From NCBI GenBank assembly GCA_015227615.1, contig JAALGZ010000057.1:62001-126000 (forward strand): DNA of 64,000 nt, given 5' to 3'. The notes beneath the pieces were generated by a model that had not been told where the DNA came from, searched no databases, and was given only the letters and a program-made list of their open reading frames with translations. Source of the stretch: Labyrinthula sp. Ha (taxonomy: Eukaryota; Sar; Bigyra; Labyrinthulida; Labyrinthulaceae). Both the position numbers and the translations under genes were made by a program. This document shows positions 47,039 to 58,901 of this stretch, one piece after another (within the stretch, counting starts at the first letter, position 1; each line of letters begins with the position of its first letter).

Positions 47039-49316
47039 CGTGAGCTTTGGAGTATGAAATGTTACACTTTAAAAAAATAATCAAAAGCTATAACAGTGAA
47101 ACTGCTATCAATACTATCTATGTTCAATTTATTCTAATTGCATATTGCGAAAGTAAAAGGAAACGCGACGAGAAATCCTCGATAAACATCAGGGTTTAAC
47201 GTTTACCAACATATTTATATAGTTTTATATTCTATTCTTGGCATATTGTGTTGATATCAGCTGTATGTAAACAAAATTTAAAAGTTTAGTATTTTTTTAA
47301 ACTTATTTCATGTAACTTATTGTAAATGAAAGAATAATTATCTTTCTCCAAGCTTCGATAAATTCTATGGTAGGATGTATATTATTATAGATGAGCAAAT
47401 AAATATGACATGGATTGCTCAAGATGATGATCTGTTTCTGTGTTAACCAAAACGTGGTTAATGATAAGTAATGGAATTTGTTGTTGGATTTTTCTATATT
47501 TCAAGTACCTCAATTTCAGGAACGGTTTTCTTTGATCCAGATATATGAAAGCAAGATAATGTCATAGTGTAATTTGTCGGTATTAATGGTGACGTGCTAT
47601 GATGTATTATTTTAGTATACAAAATTCCCAGCCAATTAAGCTTCAGTGAGAATTCAAGAAGTGGTTTGGGAATGTTGCTCTAAGTTTTCCGGTGATTGAG
47701 TGAATATTGTACTCATGGGGTAGCAAATTCTTCTTGTATATTCTCTGATGCGGTAGTGTTACTTTCTAAAACCGACATATCTTTTTTTTGTATTTGAACT
47801 TTCTTCTTTGGGTATACCTATATTACAATATTTTCTTGAAGTAATTTATATTTGTGCATATAAGAAACAAACATATTTTATATCAGCAATAAATCAAACT
47901 AGTTTTCTGAAAGTGAGTAGTTGAACAAGAAATCAAGTAAATTATAAGAAGTTTTATAAAATTAAGATAAAACTAGAGCTTCAAAAAGTTTGAGTTGTTT
48001 AGGTAGCTTTAAATTCTAAATTCACTTTCTCTGTGTTTGAACCTAGAAGAAACCGTATGTGGACTACAAATGGAGCATCTTTTAATAAAGTACCTCTTTT
48101 CAGTATCCATTCTTATTAAACTTTAACAACTTCTTTCCTACACATTAAGTTTGAATATATTTTATTTCTTATTCTTTTTGGAAGATGGGTTTTTGTTTTT
48201 GCTAATCTATGATTTAACACACATATGGAGAACAAAGTTCGAAGTTTGAACTTGTATTAATAAAAAGTTTACAGTTATCATACTGAATATCATTCTAAGA
48301 AATTTCATTCATTATTATAAAAAAATAGAATTATAGTTTTTTGTTTTAATTCTTAACTTTTTTATATTGGTTGTATAATTATAAATCTGCGAATTCTGAT
48401 TTCAACTGATGTATTAAGAAAACCTGTGTTTCAAGATGGTAAAACATTTTGCAAAGTAAGAGTTTAAACTTACCTAAATGAAAGAAAAAGATAATATTTA
48501 AACTAATAAGAAAAAATAAAAAAATTTATGGAATTTATGTAGAAGAACTTTTCTTAAAGACATGAGTGGGTTTAATGAAACTTAAGAGGGTAATAAAATA
48601 AAAGTTATAGGTTATTCAATGCTGTGTGATGAAAAAAAACAATAAATATATAATAAAATTCCTTCTCTAATTGAATATACCAATGAAACCTGAAGAACTT
48701 TTTAAAGTAATTTTACAATATGAGCTTAATGACACCCTACAGCTGAAAAGCTTATTTTAAATGAAAACTGGTTTTTTATTTTCTTATATAGACTCAGAAT
48801 TTCTTTTAAAACGCACTGCAATAGTTCAACCAAATGTAGGATTATCAAATTGTTCACATAATATAAACTAAAATGTAGTTGATCTCCTCGAGTCTTAAGA
48901 AATAAGATACCTTCCACTAAAAGTAGGTTTAAGTCTTACCTTCCTTAATTCCTCTTAAGATGGCTTTTTATTGTACTGCAGGATTTGATAACATTTCTCT
49001 TTTTCTAAATATTCACAGTCAGAGACTTTTACTCAGCTTATGAAAAAAATAAAAATCAATTATTAAGTAATAATGACAAGTTTTTATGAAAAAAATTGGT
49101 ATTCAACACAATTCTTTGCTATCTATCCCCTTATAAATAAATAAAGAAGCTATTTAATTAAAATATGTATCTCCACAAACATCGCAAAGTGGAGAAAATC
49201 TTCCTATCAACCAATAAATAGGTATTGTATATATTATTGCAGCTTTAAACTCCAAATCGTGCAATAAAAGCTAATCTCAGTCCCTTATCTACCTATCATA
49301 CCTATTCAGTACAAAT
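47039..49316. other. AT-rich intergenic region
   Basis: About 2.3 kb. Apart from the possible continuation of the small spliced frame at 47039-47070, no gene, repeat family or RNA gene was recognised. The largest frame (minus, 48917-48726) has low-complexity composition. Confidence 0.55.
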
Positions 49317-50488
49317 CTATAAATACTTTTTAAAAACTATTCTTGCTCTATGCAGCAACAACTTCTTGTTCGCTAACATCAGTCCAAGAACTCCTAACCA
49401 GGCATAATTTGCTGCAAAAATAGCAGTTTTCTTTGCTATTTCCTGAAACTTTGTAGGCTTCATAAAATCAATAGATGTTTGTAACGCATTATTTGCACTA
49501 TGAATAAAACATACCAACAAAATATACATTAACAACCGTTCTTCAACAGTACACGCTGCTATAAAACTACTTCTTACATCTCTGGCTAAACCTAATGAAG
49601 GAGTAGGATTAATCAACCCAATCACCCACATGGCTCTTGCTCTAGAAATAAACATATCGATTAAATATACCCTGGTTGAGAAACTGATGGCATAGGACCT
49701 AAATCCTGTGCTATTCTACTTAAAACACTCATAAATCCAGTTGATGCAACTCCAATACCACCACTAGAAGCTAAACCTTTCCATTCATCAACCATTGGTT
49801 CTAAATCTTCGCAAAGAGTAGCATAATCAGATATTTCAACGTCAGAAACTTCAACGAACCTGTTTTCTTCTTCATTAAATATATAATCCCGATTTGGATC
49901 TACAAAAGAAACAGAGCATATCAAATATTCTTGTTGAAGAAAATAATCATTAATTCTGAATATTTGAACACCAACAACTTCTAAATAATATCTTCCTCCT
50001 GGAAGAGGTTCACACTCTACAATCTCTACTTTTGTTCCATACAACGGCTGACGTTGAAGAAATCCACCAGCAGGACATAACCCAAATTTACGAGATCCTT
50101 GAAGTGCTCGTTGAACTACCATTCTATATCTTGGTTCATAGATATGAAGATCAAGTACTTGCCCAGGGAGTATAGGACAAATTACCATAATTGGAAGTTG
50201 ATCAGCATCCTCAATAGATCCACGAGTATCATAAATTGGAGCAATTTCATTTCTTCGAACTTCATATTCTTTTGGAAATACATCTTGTAAAAGTTTATCA
50301 AAATCTGTTGAAACTCGAAGTCCTGCAGGATCGCTAAATAAGACAGATCTGCACACGGGACATTTTGGCTTATGTCGAAGAGAAGCAGTTAGACAAGGTT
50401 TACAGAAACTATGACCACATGATGTTGTTGTAGGTTTGCATAACATTTTTAAACATAAAGAGCATAAACAATTTTCAGGAGATATCAT
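49317..50488 (-). CDS. RING-finger and LON-domain protein (LONRF-like ubiquitin ligase)
   Basis: Two exons: 50488-49671 and 49641-49317, joined by a 29-nt GT-AG intron (49670-49642) that restores the frame through a split Gly codon; about 380 residues. Residues 8-47 are a C3HC4 RING finger (CSLCLKMLC ... CGHSFCKPC ... CPVCRSVL), the E2-binding module of E3 ligases. Residues about 98-320 are a LON substrate-binding domain (LPIMVICPILPGQVLDLHIYEPRYR; after the splice GLINPTPSLGLARDVRSSF). Animal LONRF and plant relatives have the same RING-LON order, usually with extra TPRs that are absent here. The C-terminal 80 residues contain hydrophobic stretches (YILLVCFI, AANYAWLGVLGLML) that could be a membrane anchor, which is unusual. 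No break seen; likely functional. Confidence 0.88.
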
Positions 50489-51340
50489 TTTTTTTCTTCT
50501 TTTGGATTTAGTTAAACGGATAAGTTAGCAACTTAAAAAATGGAATTCTTCTTTATGGATGTTCGATTTGGTCATTCATTTACATATTCGACGGACAAAT
50601 TTTTAGAACATATTATTCAGATCGGATTGAAGAAGAAAACAAAAATTGTTTATTTTGGGATTCTTATAGAAATCATATAAAGTTTAAACATACTTTTTAA
50701 TAAATGATATAATAATTTCTAATTATAGAAAAGAATAAAACTTTTTCAAAATCATGCTCTAGAATGTTTTGTATGCCTTGGTAAATGCTATTCAACCTCC
50801 AAGAGATCTCTGATCTAAATAAATAAGTTATGATTTCAAGTTAAAGAGTTGAATATATATAGCTGGAATTTACGTTAAGTGGAAATTACGTCTCCATGAA
50901 ATTTTCATTACCTAGATGAATATTGAGCTTGACATAACAAGTGAGTGCGAATAGAAATAAGTGTAAATTTAGAAGGCTTAACATCTTTTAACCCTGGAAA
51001 CTTCCAATACGGGTTTGAGAGTTACCGGTTCTGTTGGTGAGGCCATACATCTTGTAACACTCATTTCATAATTTCCAACAGTGAGGATAAGGAATAAGAG
51101 CTATTCGCAAAAGGATAAAAGCAGGGGCTTAAAAACCATATCACTTTATATTGAATGTTTCATCAAAAGCAGTAAATTAAGTCTACTGTTTGTATTCCAC
51201 TAGAAAATTTTATTAAGTGTTGTTTCTTAAAGATACTTTAGGTGTTTTCAATGGTTTATTCTGTTAAAATAAAAAAGAAGTTGAGAGGCTTCAATCAGGA
51301 TTTAGGTCTATGAATTGCAATAAAAAATATCTGTATTTGT
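50489..51340. other. AT-rich intergenic, 5' flank of RING-LON gene
   Basis: A pyrimidine-rich run immediately precedes the start codon on the minus strand. No gene seen. Confidence 0.5.
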
Positions 51341-52180
51341 TTGCAACTTTATGAGAGGGTAGAAATGGCAATATTGGTCAAGAAGCCTCATCCTACAAAC
51401 AATATACAAATTAAGTACATATCAAACTTGAATAAAATGATTTTTTTTCACGGGCTATCTACCCAATGGACGTTATTTCTTACATCATTGAATGTCGCTT
51501 CGGGAATCACTGTCCGCAAGTTTGGAGGTTTGTTAATACAGTACTTTGTTCCTCTAAGGTAAGCTTTCAAAGCTTAGTAACATATTCTTTAACCTGAGAT
51601 AATTCCGTATTAATTGGTGGATTGAATTTTGTCAACGTATTTACTTTGAAAGATTTTAATTTTCTTCAAGAGCATTTTTTTAGTAGCTTCTACTATTATG
51701 GTCCTAAGAGGTATCACTTTGTAACTATGACTGATTATTCACATGCTTTGAAATTTGGATCCAAGTTATTAGTTATTCCGAGGCACATGATCATTTCTTC
51801 TTGGTCATTAATTAGTTATCGTGTGTTATCAATAGTTATACGTGCAAATAGTTCCTTTTTTTCTTGATTAGTGTTAGCGTCTAACACTCAATAGTAGTCT
51901 AGTATTATAGGCACTTGTGTCAGATTCCACTACAAAGTTTGAGGACAAAAACCAACTTTAGGGCTCAGTATCTGAGGGAACTGTTCCTGGGGTTACCAAA
52001 CTAGGCAAAATAACGTCTATTTTTTCATATTTTACATGATACATCATTATTAATAAAGAAACAACAGTACTAAATTTCTTCCATTTACATAATATTCTCT
52101 TAGGTTGCAATGGCATCGTTTTGTAGATATGAGTAACGCAACTAGTTTTATGCCATATGTTCAACTTTTTAACTACCAAC
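51341..52180 (+). mobile_element. Faint Ty1/copia remnant (fossil)
   Basis: Reading 51341-51562 has a gag-like helical pattern (GLSTQWTLFLTSLN). Reading 51622-51867 contains GPKRYHFVTMTDYSHALKF and VIRANSSFFS, which resemble the copia integrase blocks around its first two catalytic Asp residues. No LTRs were found. It is an old fragment with several breaks and uncertain limits. Confidence 0.4.
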
Positions 52181-53166
52181 ACAGTAAAAACTAAAGAAAA
52201 ATCCTGATGCAGGGAAATTTTATTTAAACAGGAATTAATTTAATATATTTCAAAGTATATAGACAACCTTAAAGGTTGTAAACAGGTTGAAAACTTGCTA
52301 CGAGCAGAAATACATATAACTTTGGAAAAGAAAAGAGAGAAAATATATAAATCGAGTAAATTTGACGTAACTATGAATATCTGTTCTTGAATCGACCTGT
52401 ATCAAACTCCGTTTATTTAAGTGCTCGAGATGGACTGCCGAACAGTCAGATACTCAAAAATGAGGCAGATACTAACAAAAAACGTAGTCTTATGAACTCA
52501 GTTAAATCAGACTTTTCTTAGAGGTGATTACATCAACATAGGGTCTATGCTCGTAATTGGCTTTCATGCTGAGCCAAGAAGAAGCTCCTCTTACTTAGAA
52601 AAAACCTTTGTATACTTAAGTTGCTATTACTAAGTCGTTATACTCGTATGAGTCTTTATTCTTATATGCTTTATCGCTTATTGTTAGCTTTTCTCTATTT
52701 GTTATTATTTTGATTAAAGTTTTGTTGCCAGATTTCTTCTGCCCTGGTTTCTCAACATATTTCCCTTGTAATTTTAATCTATTAACTAATAGTAACTTGA
52801 TAACTAATTACATATACACGAGTGGGAAGTTCGTCAACTCTTCAAGAAGAAACACTATATGGTCCACCATGGTTAGATTTATTTCATTCATTAAGCACAA
52901 AAGAATGGAATAACACTGGAAATTCTGAGACCTTACAAATAACTGTTCAACAGAAAAGGGTCACTTTTTAAGTAAGTTTTATTTTGGTCATCTCCATTAC
53001 TTCTTAGAATTCCTAGAATTTTCAATACAGGATCAACAAGGGGTTTATACACTTCAACATTTTGAATCAATATCAGGAGTTATAAATTAAAAATTTCCAT
53101 TAAGTTTATCGATAAATATGCTCGAAATCCAGAATACATATTTATCAAAATCTGACGTAGAAAAAA
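52181..53166. other. AT-rich intergenic
   Basis: No supported gene. One 67-codon frame (52710-52913) has no recognisable domain. Confidence 0.5.
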
Positions 53167-53811
53167 ATGAATAAGACAAAACTTGCAGAATACACTCAAA
53201 AACATATGTGAAAAACTTACCAGATATTTTTACAATTGAAACAACAAATGTCTTTCTAAAAGAAACTCAATTATCTCAAAATACTCTTCTTTTTCAAACA
53301 AAACTAGTTCATACTCTTACAACAGATACTGTCTTTCCAGATTTATTTCCAAAAAAGAAACAAGCTGAAGATCATGCATGTAAATTAATGTTGGAAAAAT
53401 TAACACATATAAACACAAATAATGTTTCTTTTTTTAATGATACAAATTTAAAATATTACACACACTTAGCATCGACAATTTATTCAACACTCTTAAGTCT
53501 ATTGTTTAATCAAATAGTTCCAGAAAATAAAAAAACAACCGAAAGGTTACATATATTTTTAACTGCACAAAAATAGCAAAAGCAAATAAAAAAATTAACA
53601 TTAAATCTTGGTTTAGGAGATCCAAGTTCACCAGGTATAAAACATACAAACTTAATCTTCTTTAACTTTATTTGGTCAACTTATGTAAATTCAGAAAGTG
53701 ATATTTATAAAACTAATGATTATTTTAAATAGAATTTTTATTCCAATGTTAAATGAATTATCAAAAGAATTAAATATTCCAATAATAATAAAAAAGAAAA
53801 GTGTTGAATAA
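53167..53811 (+). pseudogene. dsRNA-binding-motif protein pseudogene
   Basis: ATG at 53167 reads NKTKLAEYTQKHM, the classical first helix of a dsRBM. After a one-base frame change the motif continues NLPDIFTIET, LFQTKLVHT, and ends with the diagnostic KKKQAEDHACKLMLEKL helix (compare K-K-x-A-x-x-x-A-A-x-x-x-L-x-x-L). Further down, NLGLGDPSSPG and IFIPMLNELSKELNIP follow after an in-frame TAG (about 53574) and a second frame change (about 53730). At least three breaks make this a pseudogene. The C-terminal part is not recognised. Its last stop codon (53809-53811) abuts the stop of the opposing thiolase relic. Confidence 0.65.
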
Positions 53812-55089
53812 TTATAATTTACTTATTACGTTTTCTATAATTACACAACTTGAACCTCCTCCTCCATTGAAAATAACTGCACAATCTAATCTTCCACCTT
53901 CTTGTTTTAAAACACTAATTAAACTTCCTACTATTCTAACTCCACTCATTCCAAGTGGATGTCCTAAAGCACAAGCTCCTCCATAAATATTTACTTTTTC
54001 TTTTTTTATACCTAATTTTTACAAAGTAAAATAGGAAATAAAGCAAAAGCTTCATTTACGTCCCAATAATCAATATCTTTAATAGTTAATCCATTTTGTT
54101 TCAAAGCTTTTTCAATTGCAAGAATAGGTGATGTTGTAAATCTTTCAGGAATTTGAGCAGATTGAGTATAAATAATAATATTAGCTAAAGGTGTAAGTTT
54201 TTTTGTTAACAGAAGTTACTACTTGTAACTAGCATAGAAATTGTTTCATTTGTCATAGTTGAACTATTTCCTGCTGTTACACTTTGAGAAAAATTTTGAT
54301 CTTCTTTTTTTTAAATTAAATTTTCTTTTTCTATTGGTATTTTAAAAGCAAATGGTAATGAAGATATTTTTTCTTTGTCATATTTTCTCCTCTTAAAAGG
54401 GATTCTTCGTCAATTTGTAAACCAATTCCAGGAATACTAACTATTTCATTAGAAAATTTTCCTTCTTTATGAGCTTTAAATGCTCTTTCATAACTATTAA
54501 GTGCCCATTCATCTTGTTCTTCTCTTATTATTTTATTCTCTACTGCTGCAAGTATTCCGAATTGACCCATTTGTTCTCTTGTAAAAGAACCTTCAAGTCC
54601 ATCTTTTGCTAATCCATCAATAATTTCAACACTAGTTTTATCTAAATTATCAATTTGATTAATTTTCATATCTCCATATTTTTTATTTCCTTTTGAAAAT
54701 CTAGTATTTGTTTAATATCTTGGAACTGGTGACATAGATTCAAAACCACCTGTTAGTATTAAATATGATAAACCAAGTTGAATTTGCATAGAAGATATTT
54801 CAAGAGCTTTAAGAAAAAAAGAACAAACTTTATTTATTGTTGTACATGGAACAGATGGAGGAATTCCAGCTCCTAAAGAAACTTGTTTAGTAGGGGCTTG
54901 ACCTAAATTACTTGAAAGCACGTTTCCTAAATCAACATCATCCACATCTTTTGGAAAAACATTTGTAAAAGAAGAAAAAAGAGTTTTTGTTGAATGAATT
55001 CCAAATTGAATACCTAATAAATGAGAATAAATTGATCCAAATGATGCCATTGGAGTTCTTTTAAGTGCAAGAGTTTTTACTTTGTTCAT
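53812..55089 (-). pseudogene. Thiolase (acetyl-CoA acetyltransferase-like) pseudogene
   Basis: Start ATG 55089. RTPMASFGS opens the thiolase fold. LGNVLSSNLGQAPTKQVSLG and CTTINKVCS (nucleophile Cys region, but SFF follows where SSG is usual) lie within the first 125 codons. KDGLEGSFTREQMGQFG follows (54669-54600), and VTAGNSSTMTNE corresponds to the VTAGNSS block. DVNEAFA, then GGACALGHPLGMSG and FNGGGGSSCVII are the C-terminal catalytic signatures (His and Cys regions). Frames are interrupted several times (near 54712, 54330, 54210 and 54025), more than short introns explain. Thiolases condense or cleave acetoacetyl-CoA in the sterol or fatty-acid pathways. It is divergent to LRR-Roc-COR copy C and was part of the A/C duplication. 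Confidence 0.8.
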
Positions 55090-55125
55090 ATTTTTATTTT
55101 GATTATTTCGGTTTGTGTTGTTTTT

Positions 55126-55167
55126 TTTGCTCCTGAGTCAAATACTCCTAGATTTTATTGGCCCAAT
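55126..55167. promoter_or_regulatory. Near-palindrome and inverted CCAAT pair before thiolase start
   Basis: TTTGCTCCTGAGTCAAA (55126-55142) lies 37 bp from the thiolase ATG, and ATTGGCCCAAT (55157-55167) follows. Both are conserved in the copy-A fragment at 25688-25729. Confidence 0.45.
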
Positions 55168-55914
55168 TTTTAATAGTTTATTTTTTTTGAAAAAGCAAAC
55201 CAACAAAATGAAGTTTAAAAATTACAAATCATGACAGTTGCATGATAAAACATCAAACAGGACAAAGTTATTACCCTGAAAACACAAAAATTTACAAGAT
55301 TTTGTAAGATTTTACAAGATTAAACAAGAATTTACAAGATTTAGTGCTGCTCAGAGGGTTGAAAATGGAGGATTTATCCAAGGTAAAAGTCAAGGTTCAG
55401 GATTATTTGAAAAATAAATGCTAAGGTTCAAGGATGAACGTTTCAAAAAAAAAAAGAAAACCAGTTTGGACAAAAAAAAACTTGTACCTAGATTTGATTA
55501 CGAATCCACTTAAGTTTTAAATTCTAATTCTAACGCAAATCTACATCTTCTCAATTTCACTATTCAAAATTATTTGTCTCAAGCTTTTAATTATGTCAGT
55601 TCACAAATATATTTGTAAACGTTCCGATATTTTTTCATGTTTCTGTATTCAACCTATGGAAGACGATTTAGATCCATCTTCATTTTCATCGAGGGCCGAG
55701 TCATGGGGCCATTTCTAAAGACACGGGGAGCATGAAAGGCTCTCAGCTACGCTAGGGTCAGAAAAGTTCACATTTTATTGTTCCTTAGCTATTAATATTT
55801 ATTTGGTATTTTCTAGTACACTTCACTTTGTCCCCAGCCCCCTCTCGTTTTTGTCTAAGTATGGTGAAATAATTTTTTGAGAAATCGTTCTGACCAATGA
55901 GATCGCGAGGAGAA

Positions 55915-55932
55915 TTTGACTCCGGAGTCAAA
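55915..55932. promoter_or_regulatory. 18-bp perfect palindrome, copy C
   Basis: TTTGACTCCGGAGTCAAA, 416 bp upstream of the LRR-Roc-COR start, identical to 20469-20486. Flanks (AGAATTTGAC, ACCGGCTCCCGA) are also retained while nearby AT-rich DNA has changed. Confidence 0.45.
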
Positions 55933-56348
55933 AAACCGGCTCCCGATTATTTCTCATTTTAATGTAAGAATGCGATAAATATTATGATCGGAAAAAGACA
56001 TACTCGATACGAAAACTTTGTATATCGAGATCGGGTTTGTTCGTATCGTTATTTTGAAAAGATATAATGTAAATAAATTTTTTATTTGATTTATTAATAA
56101 TTTATTTATAAAAGATTTAAAAAATATTTTTATTATTAATTTAATTTAATAATTAAAAAAAAATAATCAGAATAATTTGATAATAATCAAAATAATTATC
56201 AAATAATTATTAATAAATTTTATCAAATCCGAAATCAAAATTTGAATAAAAATATTTTTCAAACGGGATTCTCATTAATTCCCGATAAAAAATACATTTC
56301 TCGAATTTTCAACAAAAAAAACTAAATTAAAAAAACAAACGTAAAAAA

Positions 56349-58901
56349 ATGTCATTTAAAACCCCATCAATTAAACAACAGTTTGAGAACAGAAATCAAA
56401 GCAATCAATTCATCCTTCAATGGTTTATTTATTTCCCCTTCTAATTCATAGGTCATATGATGAGAACTACAACCCAACTGAAAGGGAAAGGTTTAGAAAA
56501 GAAGCAGAAGAGTTTGTTCAAGAAGTGAATGTGCACGAAGAGATTACGACATTGACGTATTCATATATCTTGTTTTTTTCTATAGATTTAATTTCTGTCC
56601 TTTAGGTTTTCTTGGAAAAAACCTTTCTATTTGGTTTGAAAAGTTTCCAAAGATTAAAACGCTTCAGTATTTTCTTGTTTTGTTTTTATTTTAGGTTTTT
56701 ATATTGTCATTTAAACACCCTGAATTTTATTGGAATGGAAAGTATAAAACAAAAGCTTAATATTCAGTCACTCGAGTATATTTTTTGTTGTTTTTATGTT
56801 TTAGTTTTACTTATTGCAATATTCCAAAAGATAATTCTCTTTCTCAGTTTTTAAAAGGACAAAAAATAAAGTCAATAAAGTAAATTTTTTATTTATATTA
56901 ATAATAGTTTCGATAAAAATAACATCAAAGAAAAAACACTTGTTAAAGTATTGAAGGAAGTTTCAAGAATGACTACTTTGATAAGTGTTTTGTATTCTCT
57001 TCTCTTTTCTTTATTTCTAGTATTCAAGAAGATAACTTGAGGATTGATAACCCAGAAATTACCGCTTTAGCAAGACATTGTTTGACAAATTTGCCTTCTT
57101 TATTGAAGTTTATGTTTATTTTTGTTTTGTTTTGACTTTTAGCTTGCGAGTTGGTGAAATAAATATTGAAGAAAACAAAAATGAAGTTCAAGATCCACTT
57201 AATAAGCATTCTTCTCTTTTATTATTTGAACTTGGAAAGAATAACTTCAATACAAAAAATTTAGAAGAAAGACTTAAACATTATGTTTCAACAGTGCTAA
57301 AGGATAAATACGATAGACTAACTCTTTTAAATGAATGTCAAGTTCTTTTTATGGGTGATGGAAGAGTTGGAAAAACTTCTACCATAAGAAGTTTATTTGA
57401 CAAAAGTTTTTTACTCGATAATAATTCAACTTTAGTTTTGAATGATATTGATATATTTTCAATAAATCCAAATAATTATATCTGGAATTCAATATCAAAA
57501 TATGAACTAAGTGTTCAACGAGTAAAAAATAGTCTTCCTGGTGTTGTCTATGCTAATTTTGATCCAAACCAAGTAATTGAAACAAAATATAAACTTGATT
57601 TTGAAAAAGAACTTCTTTCAAGAACAGTTTCTGATGAAAAGTTTATTGAAGATATGAAAACAAGTAGTTATGGTTTTGCTACAGATGATATTTATTTTCG
57701 TGTTTATGATTTTGGTGGACAAGAAATATTTTCTTCTGTTCATCATATTTTTATGAACACAAATTCTCTTTATTTTCTAGTTTTTAATATGACAAAAATA
57801 TCTCCAAATGAATTATTTAGATTAAAATTTTGGTGTGAAAGTATTTTAAAAAATACAGAAAAAGCACCAGTTATTTTTATTGGTACTTATTTAAAAAGAT
57901 ATAAAAGAAAGAATATTAAAGATACAAATCTAGAAATAATACAAAATAAGCTTCAAGACTTTGTCAAAAATCTTTCTTCTGAGTTAAATATATTGAAAAA
58001 TGATATGAATGTTTTCTTTCCTATTGAGAATTCAAAATTAGAATCTCAAGAGAAAAAAGATATAAAAGATAAAATAAAACGTCTTGTTTCTGGAGCAGCT
58101 GGAATAAATAAAGAAAACTTTCTTAACTTTGAAATAGGAACTGCTTGGCTTCTTTTCCTGGATAATTGTCGAGAACAAACAAATATTATGACTTTGAAAG
58201 AATTTGAAGATAAATCTTATTCTTGTGGTTTTGAAGATTGGGAAGTTGAACAAATGCTTGAAATATATTCAAAAGTTGGTTTAATTTGTTATTTTCCTTA
58301 TTTAGCTTTGGAGGCAGATGAAAACTTTATATTTTTTGCACCTTCTTATCTTGCTCAAGCTTTAGGTAAGTTTATCAGAGATCCAAATTTTCATGAACTT
58401 GCTTTTAGAATTCCAAGTAATAAATTTTCTTTATATAGAATTTATGTTGATAAAGGAAAACTAAATAAAGAACTTTTTAATATTTTATTAAAAGAATATT
58501 CTGATAAAGAAAAGAAATATATTTTAAATTTGGCTTTGAAAAGTTTGGTTTTGATACCTGTAGAAAAAGAAAATGATGTTTTTATTCTTCCTGAATTACT
58601 TCCTGAACTAAAGAGAGCAAAAATAAAACCTTCTTTTAAGAGTGATATTAAAATTGTTTTCAAAAGTCTTCTTCGTTTGACTGTTTTTGTAAAAGTTGTC
58701 TTTTTATTTCTAAAAGATGAAGATATTCATGAATCATTTTTATTCAAAGGATTTGCAAGAATTATTTTCAATAATAAAAGAATTGTTGATATTTTTTTAA
58801 ACACTGAAACTGAAATTTCTTTTACTCTTGTTCAAGGAAATAATTTAGAATGGTTAAAACAAAATGTTGAGCTGATTTATGAAGAACTACGAAGACTTTG
58901 A
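56349..58901 (+). CDS. LRR-Roc-COR GTPase (Roco family), copy C
   Basis: Eight exons: 56349-56422, 56452-56556, 56586-56666, 56695-56775, 56805-56879, 56908-56984, 57032-57113 and 57143-58901. Introns are 28-29 nt except one of 47 nt. The spliced product is about 777 residues, in frame throughout, ending TGA 58899. Residues about 60-215 are LRRs (FCPLGFLGKNLSIWFEKFP; KDNSLSQFLKGQKIKSI), roughly one per exon. The Roc P-loop GDGRVGKTS is at 263-271, switch-2 DFGGQ at 381-385, and a COR-like domain at about 510-680 (FAPSYLAQALGKF, ILPELLPEL). Roc-COR is the GTPase-dimerisation unit of Roco proteins (LRRK2 relatives); a kinase is missing. The last 90 residues (SLLRLTVFVKVVFLFLKDED) differ strongly from copies A and B. 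Intron 6 has a CAAGAAG tandem acceptor, and intron 7 has two in-frame donors 6 nt apart (57108 and 57114). Confidence 0.87.

Larger units (their letters stand above)
55090..56348. other. Divergent intergenic spacer (thiolase / LRR-Roc-COR C)
   Basis: About 1.26 kb of shared upstream sequence, extremely AT-rich at 56040-56340, with GC-richer islands near 55680-55760 and 55900-55935. It holds the palindromes listed separately and the empty copia site at about 55790-55830. No gene seen. Confidence 0.6.
54935..58645. repeat. Segmental duplication, copy C (inverted relative to A)
   Basis: Matches 25920-17760 of copy A in reverse orientation, minus the copia element at 20607-25050. The match covers the thiolase 5' end, the whole intergenic spacer and the LRR-Roc-COR gene up to its last roughly 90 codons, where homology drops. 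Confidence 0.88.

Noticed and set aside
48726-48917. 63-codon minus-strand frame in the 47-49 kb gap
   Set aside because: AT-driven hydrophobic composition, no start context, domain or splice partner.
52710-52913. 67-codon plus-strand frame
   Set aside because: No recognisable motif; considered as a copia remnant but nothing supports it.
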